Positions 23,868-34,721 of a stretch of DNA of 64,000 nt are shown in pieces (positions within the stretch are counted from its first letter, which is position 1; each line of letters starts with the position of its first letter). Position numbers and translations under genes: made by a program. Origin of the DNA: Artemisia argyi (lineage: Eukaryota; Streptophyta; Magnoliopsida; Asterales; Asteraceae). The stretch spans positions 100,906,772 to 100,970,771 of the forward strand of contig CM060697.1 in assembly GCA_030686995.1 (NCBI GenBank). Reading direction: 5' to 3'. Under the pieces are notes generated by a model. It searched no databases and was not told the DNA's origin. It saw only the letters and a program-made list of their open reading frames with translations.

Positions 23868-25648
23868 GTTTTGTGTGATTTTATTTGTTTGATTGTTATT
23901 TGCTTCCGTATGCATGTTTAGTTTTTATTGTTGGTCGATCATGTTTCTCAACTAAAATGTGGAAATACTTTACTTTGTTGTTTGGCTTAGTCTTAACTCC
24001 ACCTAGAAGTATTTTTGCAAAAGATAAGTGTAAGGGGAAACCCCAAATATGTTTTTAAGAAACAAACCGATCATGATTCTCCACAATATTAAATGAACAT
24101 GTATATTCGTATTTGTTAGAGTAAAAATGCTTGTATTGAGTCATAATGAAGTTTTGCAGGATTTTCCAGGAAGTAGGACCAAGTTTTTCCAGAAATTTTC
24201 CGGAAACTTAACATAAGAATTTCTGCAGGTCCATTCTGACGGCGTCATGAGTTTACTCTTGACGGCGTCAGGAGTTAAAAATCTGGAAATTTTACCGGTT
24301 TTGTTTTTCTAACGGAGTCTTATGGTTTTTATGAATTATTAAGTTTTATAATCTCCAGGAGATCTACAAACTTTATTCCACAAGCATTATATCTTATCTT
24401 GTTTTCTAGGATTTAGTAACTTATATAGGATGTCGCCGATTTTACGCGAGGTTGTCTTGTCTATTTTGTCAGGTTTTACAGGTTATGTTCGACAAGGAGA
24501 TGATTTATATTCTGGAAGGGAAGCTTTGATTGTTCATTTTCTTGGAGGAAGATCTAATCTGGCCATCCTATAATCCATACCGAGCGAATCAGGGGAGTAT
24601 TTGATTTCATTCTCTTTACTTTTTCACTTTTACATTCTTTACTTGAACATTGGGGACAATGTTCATCTTAAGTGTAATGGGAGGGTAAAAAGATGATACC
24701 TTACATATGCACTTTCGCTTGAGTTTGTTTTGTTTGATAGTAGATGTGTAATAAAACTATGAGAAATACTTGTTAGTGCAATTTTAGCGCCAAATTTAAA
24801 TTTTTTTACAACATTTAGGAGTGAAACTTTAGCCATAGCAAGCGTCTCATGGATAGGAGATTGTAGGACTAGCACATAACCGTATATTCAGAAAAATTTT
24901 CCACCCAAATATGTGAGGTTCGCCTTTAGATTTGATAGGAAAAGCATTCATTATTAGTGCTTCTGAGTGTACCGGTAGCATTTAGATTCTAGAACTTGCG
25001 TTAGTGATGCATTCCGAGACCGCTAGTGAGACTACATTCGTGTGGTAGGATTTACTACATGATAAGAGGCATTAGGATCACCCTTGTGTTAAACCCGTAT
25101 TATAATTACTTGACCATTTAAGTCATATTACTTGGCTAGTTAAGTCAACTAATTTTTCCCACACCCTTAGCGTTGTACTCATTTTTAGTACACGAAACCC
25201 CTAGTACACCCATCCGAGCTTATCTTTTCGTTTCTAACTTTAAGCATTTTACTTAAAGGAAGAATTTGTTACACCCCACTTAAATGTACAACCAAATCGC
25301 CTTAGCCTTCCGTGTATGCGCTCATTTTTAGTGCATTATTGTTATTTGTTAAACCCTAAGTTAACTTTCTAATTGATTACATGGTTGCTAAGTCGAGTCA
25401 TATCCTTGTACATATTGTTTTGGGACGATTGGGACTCATGGGTAAAGTACTTATTTTATGGAGTAATGGGGAAGAACATAATATTATTACCCCCATATGT
25501 ACGTTAATCTTAAAAGTGCTCCAAGTGTTTTGATTTTCTTAAATCGAGTCGTTAGAATAGTTTAATGTAAAGTATGTAAAGATTCAAGTGTAAGGGAAAT
25601 GTTCATTCCCTATGATGTATTATTTTGGATGGTAGGGTAAGAGTGTAT

Positions 25649-25650
<2 letters not shown>

Positions 25651-25687
<37 letters not shown>
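25651..25687 (+). repeat. Poly(A) run in the gag-only element tail
   Basis: About 37 A residues followed by a further A-rich stretch to about 25718. It is internal, about 590 bp before the 3' LTR. Confidence 0.9.
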
Positions 25688-25690
<3 letters not shown>

Positions 25691-26256
25691 AAAAAAAAAG
25701 GAAAAAGAAAAGAAAAAAACATACGGACTACCATCCCGTTTTTATTCTATGTTCATTTTTTGTTTTTGTTATTTTTCATTTATTAGCATAAGTCGAGTCT
25801 AGTCTTGGCTTAGCAACGCCATATTGTACATGTAATTAACTAAGATTGTTAACTCGCCACCAGTAAAAACTTCCTTTATCCAACAAAACCGTGTAATTCA
25901 TATCCCTATACCTAACGTTACAACCCTTTAAAAGACCTCTTTGATAGTTTATCCTAGGTGCTTACGCCATGTGGTGGAGGTTTGATCCTTTCCCAAGCCT
26001 ATGGTAATCTATTTTGCTATGACAGGTAGTGAGAGATATCTTCCGTTTCCATATTGTAATTTACACTTTATTACACCCGAGAGATGTGAGTATCTAAACA
26101 CTATTTGTGAGGTGCTTGTGTATGACCTCCGTGCTTGTCTATTGGTCTTTAGTGGAACGATTATTTGTTGTAATTACTTTTATATTAGTGTTAAATGACT
26201 CCTAACTTGTCTTTTGAGTAGAATAAAAGCGCATTTGCTTGAGGACAAGCAAATCT

Positions 26257-26272
26257 CAAGTGTAAGGGTATA
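26257..26272 (+). promoter_or_regulatory. Polypurine tract of the gag-only element
   Basis: CAAGTGTAAGGGTATA lies directly before the 3' LTR start TGATGAGG, matching the AGTG(T)GGGG-type PPT of the Athila-type element in layout. Confidence 0.65.
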
Positions 26273-27719
26273 TGATGAGGCGAAAAATGATCCGTTTTTA
26301 GGGGGTCATTTAAGCCCGAATCCAAATTTATTTGATCAAATATTGCCCTAAATCGTTCCTTTTGTGATTTTAGGTACTTGGAGAGTGAATTCTGGAAAAG
26401 AAGCCATTTTGGACGTTTTTGGAGCATAAAAGTGAAGAAAACGGCAAAGTCTCAATTTTCCATGCTGGGAACAGTAGGTGACGGCGTCAAGAGTAATGTC
26501 CTGACGGCGTTAAACCTCAAAAATTAAAATCCGTAGTTCATGAAGGCGTCAAGAGTTTTCCTGACGGCGTCAAAACCCCAAGAATAAAAATCCGTAGTTG
26601 ATGACGGCGTCACACACAGGGCGTCAAGAGTAAATTGTGTGACGGCCTAGGCCTTGACGGCGTCAGAAGTAGATCAAGGCCGTCCGAGGAAGTATTTGGC
26701 GGCGAGGTGACGGCGTCACATTGTTTGTCTTGACGCCGTCACCCCTATTTTCCTATATATAGTTTTCTAGTTTTTCACATTTAAAAGAGAAGTTTTGGAG
26801 AAACCCTAAAGACGATTTTGGTGCAACTTTTACAGGTTTTTCAAGGGTTCCAAACCCTTGATACCTTGCATTGTAATTGAGATAAGTGTTCTTCTAATTC
26901 AATCAATATATCTATGTGTTGGTTGTCTATATCTTGTTCTTGTCTCAATTCCATTATGCTAGGCTAGATCTCTTTTGTGTTTGCTTAGATCTAATGAAAC
27001 CTAGATATTAATTATGTGTTGATTACTTGTTTATTCTTGTTGTGGATGAATGATTTATATGTTAGGCTTAAGAAAACTGGCAGATCTCCAAATGGTAACA
27101 TGCTTGAACGTCTTAAGAAACATGAACCGAGGCATACTAGGTCTTTATTGGTTGTATTTAATGCATGAGCCACTGTTTACAATCCCTATAGTTGTGTTGG
27201 GCATGGTGTAGGAGGAGATAAGAGCTCATAGAATTGGGGAGTTATGTATGCCACCCCATGAATGGTATTAAGGAATACGATCCGTCATCCATGCAATTAT
27301 AACAAGTAATTAACGTGTAAAAGATATCTAGGGAGTAGTGAAATCTAAGTAAACACATTTTCTCCAATTACTGCTCACAACCTTAGTATAATTAGTTTAT
27401 TTTCATTTTTAGTATTTTATTTTGATTGCATCTTAGTATTGGGTTAGTTGAATAGCAACTAATTCCGCCCAAATCCTTCAAACCCCGAGATTTTACTTGC
27501 TTCCATAAAAATATAAAAATACAAAAATAATCATCCCTCACCTTTAGAACTAGTATTTAGGTTTTCTAATCCTAGCGACACTATTCCTAAGCTGAACGAT
27601 CAATCCCCCGGTACTTGTCACTATACTATACTACAACGATCAGGTACACTGCCTGGTGGGGGTTGTAAGCTTCTCGAGATCCCTCGAGAGGTAAAGCCTG
27701 TTGCGATACCCACGCATCA
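26273..27719 (+). repeat. 3' LTR of the gag-only element
   Basis: 1447 bp, nearly identical to 19943-21388. TGACGGCGTCA array at 26479-26741 and CTATATATAG at 26753-26762. Followed by TSD ATCCC. Confidence 0.93.
26479..26762 (+). promoter_or_regulatory. TGACGGCGTCA array and TATA box, 3' LTR
   Basis: The best-preserved array: five exact TGACGGCGTCA, one reversed TGACGCCGTCA (26731-26741) and several one- or two-base variants within 263 bp, then CTATATATAG 11 bases on. Confidence 0.65.
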
Positions 27720-27933
27720 ATCCCTTAACACATTCTTGCATATTTGTAACCCATTTCCATCTCTCAAAAACTTTTTCACACGTACTTATTAGCTTACTTT
27801 TAAGTCTTGTTTCCAAAATTGCACAAACATTCAAATGCTCATCACTAATTAAATTCCTCACTTCCTTCTGCTTCTCCAGAGTATTCAAACCTCTAATATT
27901 CCACACACCTATTTTATACTCCATATTCATCAT
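27720..27933 (-). pseudogene. LINE ORF2 N terminus (APE endonuclease start)
   Basis: The ATG is at 27933 or 27930 (MMNMEYKIGVWNIRGLN). The start of an APE-type endonuclease includes the WNIRGLN motif and AILETRLKSK, with the catalytic Glu. It is interrupted at 27720 by the gag-only element; the frame resumes at 19942. The ATG overlaps the end of ORF1 by about 20 bases in another frame. Confidence 0.87.
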
Positions 27934-29645
27934 GACTAAGCACATTACCCTCAATACCATTCACAACATTCTCACTCATAACTGCTGCAGTCCCATTATT
28001 GAGTTCTAAAACATCATCAATTACTGGTTTCTCTATACCTTTATTTACTTCTTTCCGATTATTAATTACCCCATTTTGTTTTGCCAAATTTGGAACAATC
28101 TCATTCTCTTCAGGGAGTGATTCTAGAACAGAATACTTGTTAGAAGTTTTCTTTATTTCCTCAACTTCTTTAGCTTTCACATTCCATATATTGTTCTTCA
28201 GTTTGGTAGTTTCATTGTATTTCTCAATATTTTCAGCATTCACTTGTTTTTTCCTGTATTCTTGTCTTTTGTACTATGCAATATTCTTTCTCATATCACC
28301 ATTCTGCATTCTTTGATTAAAAGGTTTTTGGGCTTTGTTATTCCTACCATTAAAGGTATACTTCCTATTCCCCTGCTCATTAGTATTTTCATTGTTGAAA
28401 ATTCCATTATCCATACTTGTATTATCACTTGCAGATTTCAAATTAACCTCCTCAACACAAACAAATTTTTTGCACTGCTTATTGTCATGGCCAAAAACTT
28501 TACAATGATCACACACAGGAGGCTTCCAATCATAAACTACTTGAACTTTCTTGCACCCCTTAACCTTGTTGCACTGATCTCTATATTGAATCTCTATAAA
28601 CTGTTTAATTTCCTTCTCAGCATCCATTTCAACTAGAACTCTAGCAAACTCAAGATTCCCAATACCTTTATGACACATATTTGCAGTCATAGTATCCATC
28701 ATTAATGGCATACCTAGGCTACTTGCCAGAGCACTAATTCCATCTACAGACCATGCTTCAAGTGGAACACTAGTCATTTTCACCCAAACAGGCAATTTCT
28801 TTGGCTCCAATTTTTCCATCCCCATTTTAGAATTCCACTTTTGAACAAACAAAGGCTTATTCTGTACCATCCAAGGACCCTTATCAAGTACATTATTCAG
28901 ACCTTCAATGTTCTTAAACTTGAAGATGTATTGCCCATTCTTATTTGTATCAATATCAGTAACTCCAAATTTCCCCCACATTCTTCTTATGTTGTACCTA
29001 AGTTCACTGATATGCATATTGAAACCAACAAATTGACCACATATAGTAAGATTCCATCTCTCACTTCCCTTTAACACCAACATTTCATCAAAAATCACAA
29101 CCTCATTACCAGATTCAGTAATCAAAGTTGGAATATAGTTCAGGCTTTTAGAGACTTCATCTTTTTTAACCATGTTTGCGTATGTCACATTCTTATCATT
29201 ACTAGTAGCTGGCAAATCAACATGAACATTCACAATTTTTGCATTCTCAACACATAATTCATTATCAACTTTCACAGTAGTATCTTGATTAAACACTTTA
29301 TCACAGTTTGTACTTACAGTAGGTGTGACTGGATCAACAGAGTTACATTCATTCCCAAGCACCCCTTTCGTAGGAACTTTATCAGATTCATCCATAGAAA
29401 CACTCACTTCCACAGTATTATTCAACTCATCCCCCTTATTACCACTAATTACATTCTTATTTCAACCTAATTTCATCCCCAAACTGTTTTCCCCAATTTC
29501 ACCTTCTTCCAAAACCCTAGATTCCTGAGAATTAGCTTCAACATGATCTACACTTCTATTCTGACTCAACATGTCCGTAACATGATCTGCATACCTCCAT
29601 GGGACCTTTTTTTTGCCGTTTTGATGATCTCTTCCTATTAGACAT
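27914..29645 (-). pseudogene. LINE ORF1 (RNA-binding Gag-like protein, DUF4283 plus CCHC)
   Basis: The probable ATG is at 29643-29645. The body shows a DUF4283-like region (GSERWNLTICGQFVGFNM, NVLDKGPWMVQNKPLFVQKW, LPVWVKMTSVPLEAWSVDG) followed by the zinc knuckle CDHCKVFGHDNKQC. Three lesions are visible: a frame change at an A run near 29609-29616, a TGA at about 29461-29463 and a TAG at 28274-28276. After the last, the frame is open to the stop at 27914. In plant LINEs this protein binds the element RNA and forms the particle with ORF2. Confidence 0.8.
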
Positions 29646-29890
29646 CCCTAATTTTGTTTATTGAAAGTTGGTGCTAAAATCAAGAATCCAAAAATAAAGA
29701 AATCAAACAAAGTTACTGGACAAAAATGGCTAAAAACTTAATCATGGTGTACGGAATGAAAAGTTGAATCAAATACACGGTTTTGATTAGAGAAAAAACC
29801 AAAGAAATGAAGCGAAATTGAAGCTTTATGTGAATTTTTAATGGTGAAATTTTAGAGAGAAGTGTTAGTTGGAGGAGAGAGAATTACCTT
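29646..29890 (-). other. Probable LINE 5' UTR
   Basis: T-rich, stop-rich sequence upstream of the ORF1 ATG with no other assignment. The exact 5' end cannot be seen because the 3' end and its TSD are not available in this window. Confidence 0.4.
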
Positions 29891-31456
29891 TTTATTTTTG
29901 TATACAATGTATTACAGAGGTCCATCCAAGTGTTAAGCTTGATCCGTCTCACCATGGTAACACGTTAAACTCCTAAGTAGGATTTGATAGAAAAATGTAT
30001 CGGTGCCTAACATTTGAAAGATTAGTCACTTGGTGACATTTATTTTATACGCGCAAAAAAAATGCACTATGCCATTTTAATTGTCTTTTTTTAAATGACA
30101 TTTGCATAAATAATCTAGCAAGAAGCTACTATAGAATATTGCAATGAATGGATAGGGCTTTGCCATGGTTCAAGAACCACCAAACCCAATTAAAAGAAAA
30201 AATAAAAATAAATAAAAAAATAAAAAAAAATCTACCTCTAGCTACTTGATATCCAATTGGAAGAATGATGTTTTACGTCATTTAGTATCACATCTTTGTT
30301 TCTTCATTTGTTCTTGAAAGTCCTCATTTCTGGTTCTGCAAAATCTAAAGAATCGATTTAATCACAACATCATGTAAGAAGGAAAGGTTGGATGGGAGTT
30401 TTGCTCGATCCACGAAGGTGATTATTTCTAAAAGGGGAGATTTCACCATATCATAATATCAACCAAAGTTTGTCTTGCAATGGGCCAATGGCGCAACGAA
30501 CAAACATATATTCTTCCAGTCCAAGGTCATAATCATAAATAGGGCATCGAACCTTGTGCAGATCGATACCCTTTCCATATAAGTTTATTCTTTTTGAAGT
30601 CTTATATTTGTCACTCTCATTTAATTAATTTTTACCGTCTTTCTTGCATGAAAAAATTGCCTTTACACTTGAAGAAATAAGTCGAACATTATTTTGTGGT
30701 TCTTGTTTCATAAAGTATAGGGACCTAAAGTATCAAAAAGATATCAAGTTTACAAGTTTGTTCCAGGTTTGAAGAAAAATAAAGATGAAAGGCCTTGGTG
30801 TAAATTGGTTCTATATAAGCTTGTTAACCAGCTAGGGATATAATTCACCCACTATCTTTTGCATCTCTATCTCTCAAGTTTACACATAGTCTCTCAGTTC
30901 TTGTATTTTGATACAATTGATCAATCTCTTCATTTAATCATCTGAGATTTTGTTAGTCTTGTATACACACAGATCAATCTCTTTATTTGATTTGTGTTTC
31001 TGGTGTGATTGAGTGATTTGTAGTAAGGTTTGGTAGCATCTAGATTTGGAGACTATCTTTCTTTGTATCTTTTAGTTGAACCCGTTTGGGGACAATCTTC
31101 TGTTAGGTTTTATAAAAGATTAGTAAGGGGTGGTTGGCTGAGTTTATTGTAGTGTTCTTGCGATTGCTCTGATACCAGGTAGTGAAGTCACCCTCGGGGG
31201 AAGAATCATTCCATTCACCTGTGAAACTGCTAAGAAGAATAGCTTTTCTCTGAATCCGTCACTCACTCTCTTTAGGGAAGGGTTAAAATGAATGTCAACG
31301 CAATCTCCTCAACCATTTTTCAAAGTCCGAATAGTCTTTCTACAACAACATATAGGCAATTTTATATGTTTTAGATATTCTTAAACAATATAAATGGGAA
31401 CATCTCTAAAGCTTTCGAACTGTGAACAAGTTTATAAAGATATACATATTTACCAC

Positions 31457-31457
<1 letters not shown>
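29891..31457. other. Intergenic sequence
   Basis: No gene recognised. The only landmark is GCTCTGATACCA at 31166-31177, whose complement equals the initiator-tRNA-Met PBS typical of copia elements; no LTR border or coding remnant could be tied to it. Confidence 0.4.

Positions 31458-31459
<2 letters not shown>

Positions 31460-31509
<50 letters not shown>
31460..31509 (+). repeat. Poly(A) run, about 50 nt
   Basis: Uninterrupted A tract (poly(T) on the minus strand). No retroposon could be attached to it. Confidence 0.95.
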
Positions 31510-31514
<5 letters not shown>

Positions 31515-31569
31515 GTTTTGCATGATCTACTAGCTTTATCATTTTCTGATTTTCGTTGTAAACAATTTA

Positions 31570-31825
31570 ACTCCTCCGTTCCAAAATATAAGTTCATTTT
31601 GACCTTTTTAAAGTCTTTTTATTCTGACTTTGACCTTAATTATTATTTTATATTTTATATATACTTGATGCAAAATATATAAATGAATTTTTATTTTAAA
31701 TGCATTTTCATTGGTATACTTTTCATAATGTATTACATAACATGAAAGAAAATAATTAAGGTCAAAGTCCAAAACAAAAGACTTTGAAAAATAAAAAGTG
31801 GGCTTATATTTTGGAGTGGAGGAAG
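31570..31825. mobile_element. Stowaway-type (Tc1/mariner) MITE
   Basis: Inverted ends CTCCTCCGTTCCAAAATATAAG and the complement of CTTATATTTTGGAGTGGAGGAAG, flanked by TA. The internal parts also pair (AAAGTCTTTT and AAAAGACTTT). The end sequence matches the well-known Stowaway consensus. Confidence 0.8.
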
Positions 31826-33014
31826 TAATTACAATGGATGAGTTGTATATTATTACAAATTGTGATCTTAATACCAGACTATATAAAATGCCAGCCAGTG
31901 AAGTTATGTATAACATTTTAAGGAGTATTTTGGCGTTTAACTAGTACTTTTATCTTATTTTCTGGATTTTAAGGTGCGTTTTTGGTTTTCTTAGGTTCGT
32001 CAGGTGCGACTGCGTGATAATGTAATTTAAGTTATGTGGTGTGTAAATCTCCTAGGTGTTCTTCTTGTGGGGATGTCCTCCAGGTGTTTATGCTCTAGCT
32101 TCTTGTTAGTTTTTATTGATATATCTGCCGTTAAGAAAAGGCAAATCTATGTGATTTGTCGTCTTCTGGTATCTTGTTGGCTTGTCATTTTTATAAATTC
32201 TCTCCATTTGCCGTTCAACATAAATTTATTAAACTTTCTTAACATTAACTATCTCTATAGAATTTTTTTCCACCATTATAAAGAAAAAGTAATTAAATTT
32301 TATTATTAATCATGTACATAAGACGGAGTATAAAATGTATGTGTCAATGCCTATTTTATTCTAAAATGAAGCTAAGTATATATTTTATCAAAAGAACAAT
32401 GTTAACAAGTAGTTGTATTGTTAATTATATTAATTTATGAAGGTGTTACATGAAAATCTGTAGTTCTCTGCACAAGTTTATGGCCAGATAAGAGGTGGTA
32501 GTAGGTTGAGGGTCTTATACTTAAAGTCACGCATGAAAAAAGGCCACGATCGAGTAAGTTGTGTACATACTATACTGACATATCAATGCACTACCCCAAC
32601 CAGATTGACAAACTCCGAGTTCCGTTCTCGTCCTATCATGCTTATGTTCTGGACCTTCTGGTGTTTAACCAACCAACACAATTACTTCTTAGGAAAACAT
32701 ATAATGATAAATTGATCAAATAATTAATAAATAAAAACTAGGAACTTGTGTTGTAATTCTGGAAGCCAATGTGTCATTTTTCTGTGATCGTTATGCTAGG
32801 TCAACGATCTATATGTTCCTCATCATATATTCAGTTTTCTAAACCTTCTAAATATTTTGTTAACAGAGGAATTGAATAGTTAAAAATGACAACAATAATA
32901 AAAGTTTATTCCACGACATCAAAACAGAACACTTAGAGTTTAATGGGCACTGAAAAGGTTATTTGTTAAGTGTTCAAAGTGTGTGATACAAAATATATAG
33001 GATTTTGATCGAGA
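31826..33014. other. Intergenic sequence
   Basis: AT-rich, no credible gene or repeat boundary seen up to the AGCTT target site. Confidence 0.4.
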
Positions 33015-33057
33015 AGCTTTGTAAAACCCGGAAATTTTAAACATATAAAATACCCAA

Positions 33058-33327
33058 AGTGCCCTCTAATTTTAAACTTGTGAAGAGACGTTATATAATC
33101 TAAAATGCTTAACTCGATTTAACCTAAGTATTAAAAACATTAATATTTGAACATTTCGCAACATGATAAACCTTTGAGACTTATGATAAATAAGTGCCCT
33201 CTAATTTTAAACTTGTGAAGAGACGTTATATAATCTAAAACGCTTAACTCGATTTAACCTAAGTATTAAAAAAATTAATATTTGAACATTTCGCAACATG
33301 ATAAACCTTTGAGACTTATGATAAATA
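33058..33327. repeat. 135-bp tandem duplication
   Basis: Two copies (33058-33192 and 33193-33327) beginning AAGTGCCCTCTAATTTTAAAC, almost identical. Confidence 0.92.
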
Positions 33328-34638
33328 AAAATTTCAAAAACTATACTCGTGTAATAAAACTTGTACACGCCTAAAACTACATTCTATGGATTGAACATCT
33401 TTCGTTACTAATGAACCTAAACCAAGAACAAAGCTAAGTGCATGATCACTTTAAATTTGGTATGACTCCATCAAATCCCATAATAACCGGCTATTTCCTT
33501 TTATTCTCAAATTCCCCACACGTTTTTCTCTCATCCATAATAAACCGAATATACAACTTTTGCAATACAGAAAAATAAAAGCAGAAAACAAAACCTAAAG
33601 ACCCAAAAGAAAATCCCATTCGGCTGCCATCATTGTTCCTCCATTTTCTGTCAAATCAAAAGTGTAACCAGGAAGTATGTCGATCATGGTTTTCTATTGG
33701 GGTGTAGTGTTGTTCGATTTGCTGTGGTGTGGTTCATGAAGTTGGGTGTGCGTGATTCGTGGGGTGTGGTCGTTGTCCTGTTTGGTTGCTCTCTTTGTCT
33801 TGAAACTCAGCAAGGTTCGGTGAAGCGGGAGTAACCGTTCTCCTTTCGTTTGATCTTGGTTTGTTTTGACTCGGCTAAGGTACAGATATTCCGTACTCTT
33901 TCGGTAAGAGTGCACACTTTCTCTCTCTTGACTTTGTCTTTGACTTTATTATCGTGTTATGACTTCCGTTTGGTCTTGGTTATGATCCTTCGTACTTGGC
34001 TCTATGATTGATGTGTTTCACCGGTATTTGTGATCCTATTGTTATTCGTTTGAACTCTTATGATCCGTTCGATGACCATCTGTGACCCTAACCTTTGAAC
34101 CTTTGTGAGACCTTAGATTTTCTTTGGGATATTGTAACGAGAGGTGAAACCCTTGTGAGACTTTGAGTGTTCTTTTGGGGATAATATAAAGGGAGGTGAA
34201 ATTTCTTTTCTTAATTATGACATGGAAACATTTAAAGGAGAAACTATCTTATAACGGCACTTTCAATATGATTTAAGACTACTTATCTATGGGATTTTAT
34301 AAATTCATAAAAACCATTTTTAAAGAAGGATTTTATGAAAACCTTTATTAAAGATCACTTTTACAAATGTCATCTTTTGGAAAATAATTGCTAAATGAAC
34401 CTTTGTTGTAAACCTTTTAAATGGGATTGTACTACGAACCTTTTTAAACAAGTGATGGGAACCTGCTAAATTGAACTTTGTTTTAAACTCTCATTATGAC
34501 CCTTTGATTTATGAACTATAGGACTTTGGAACTTGGAATAGTGAACCTTGTTGATTGGGAACTTTGGCTTTGACCTCTCCATTTTGACCCGTTGATATTA
34601 CATCTTTGATTGATCCCTTGACATTGATCTTCGATATT

Positions 34639-34721
34639 GAACCTTTGATATTGAACCTTTGATACCGAACCTTTGATACTGAACCTTTGATATTGAACCT
34701 TTGACATTGAACCTTTGATTA
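34639..34721. repeat. 14-bp minisatellite
   Basis: Six adjacent units of GAACCTTTGATATT with small changes; looser copies extend on both sides (34500-34760). Confidence 0.9.

Larger units (their letters stand above)
23798..26256 (+). other. Long non-coding 3' region of the gag-only element
   Basis: No coding sequence. It carries a short conserved-looking motif just after the gag stop (23841-23867), two further TGACGGCGTCA motifs at about 24238-24271 and a long A run at 25651-25687. The pol genes of an autonomous relative would be expected here. Confidence 0.6.
19943..27719 (+). mobile_element. Gag-only, non-autonomous LTR retrotransposon (TR-GAG-like)
   Basis: A complete insertion of about 7.78 kb with LTRs 19943-21388 and 26273-27719, PBS at 21395-21412, one Gag/protease-like frame, a 2.4-kb non-coding tail and a PPT. 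Perfect TSD ATCCC at 19938-19942 and 27720-27724. No RT, RNase H or integrase is present, so it must depend on another element. The two LTRs differ at only about a dozen positions by eye, several of them C-to-T changes in CpG. It is inserted in the endonuclease part of the minus-strand LINE. Confidence 0.93.

Noticed and set aside
31422..31682. Lysine-run and phenylalanine-run frames across the poly(A) tract
   Set aside because: They only translate the homopolymer and the Stowaway MITE.
33058..33327. CRISPR-like direct repeats
   Set aside because: Two 135-bp units without spacers in a plant LTR; not a CRISPR array.
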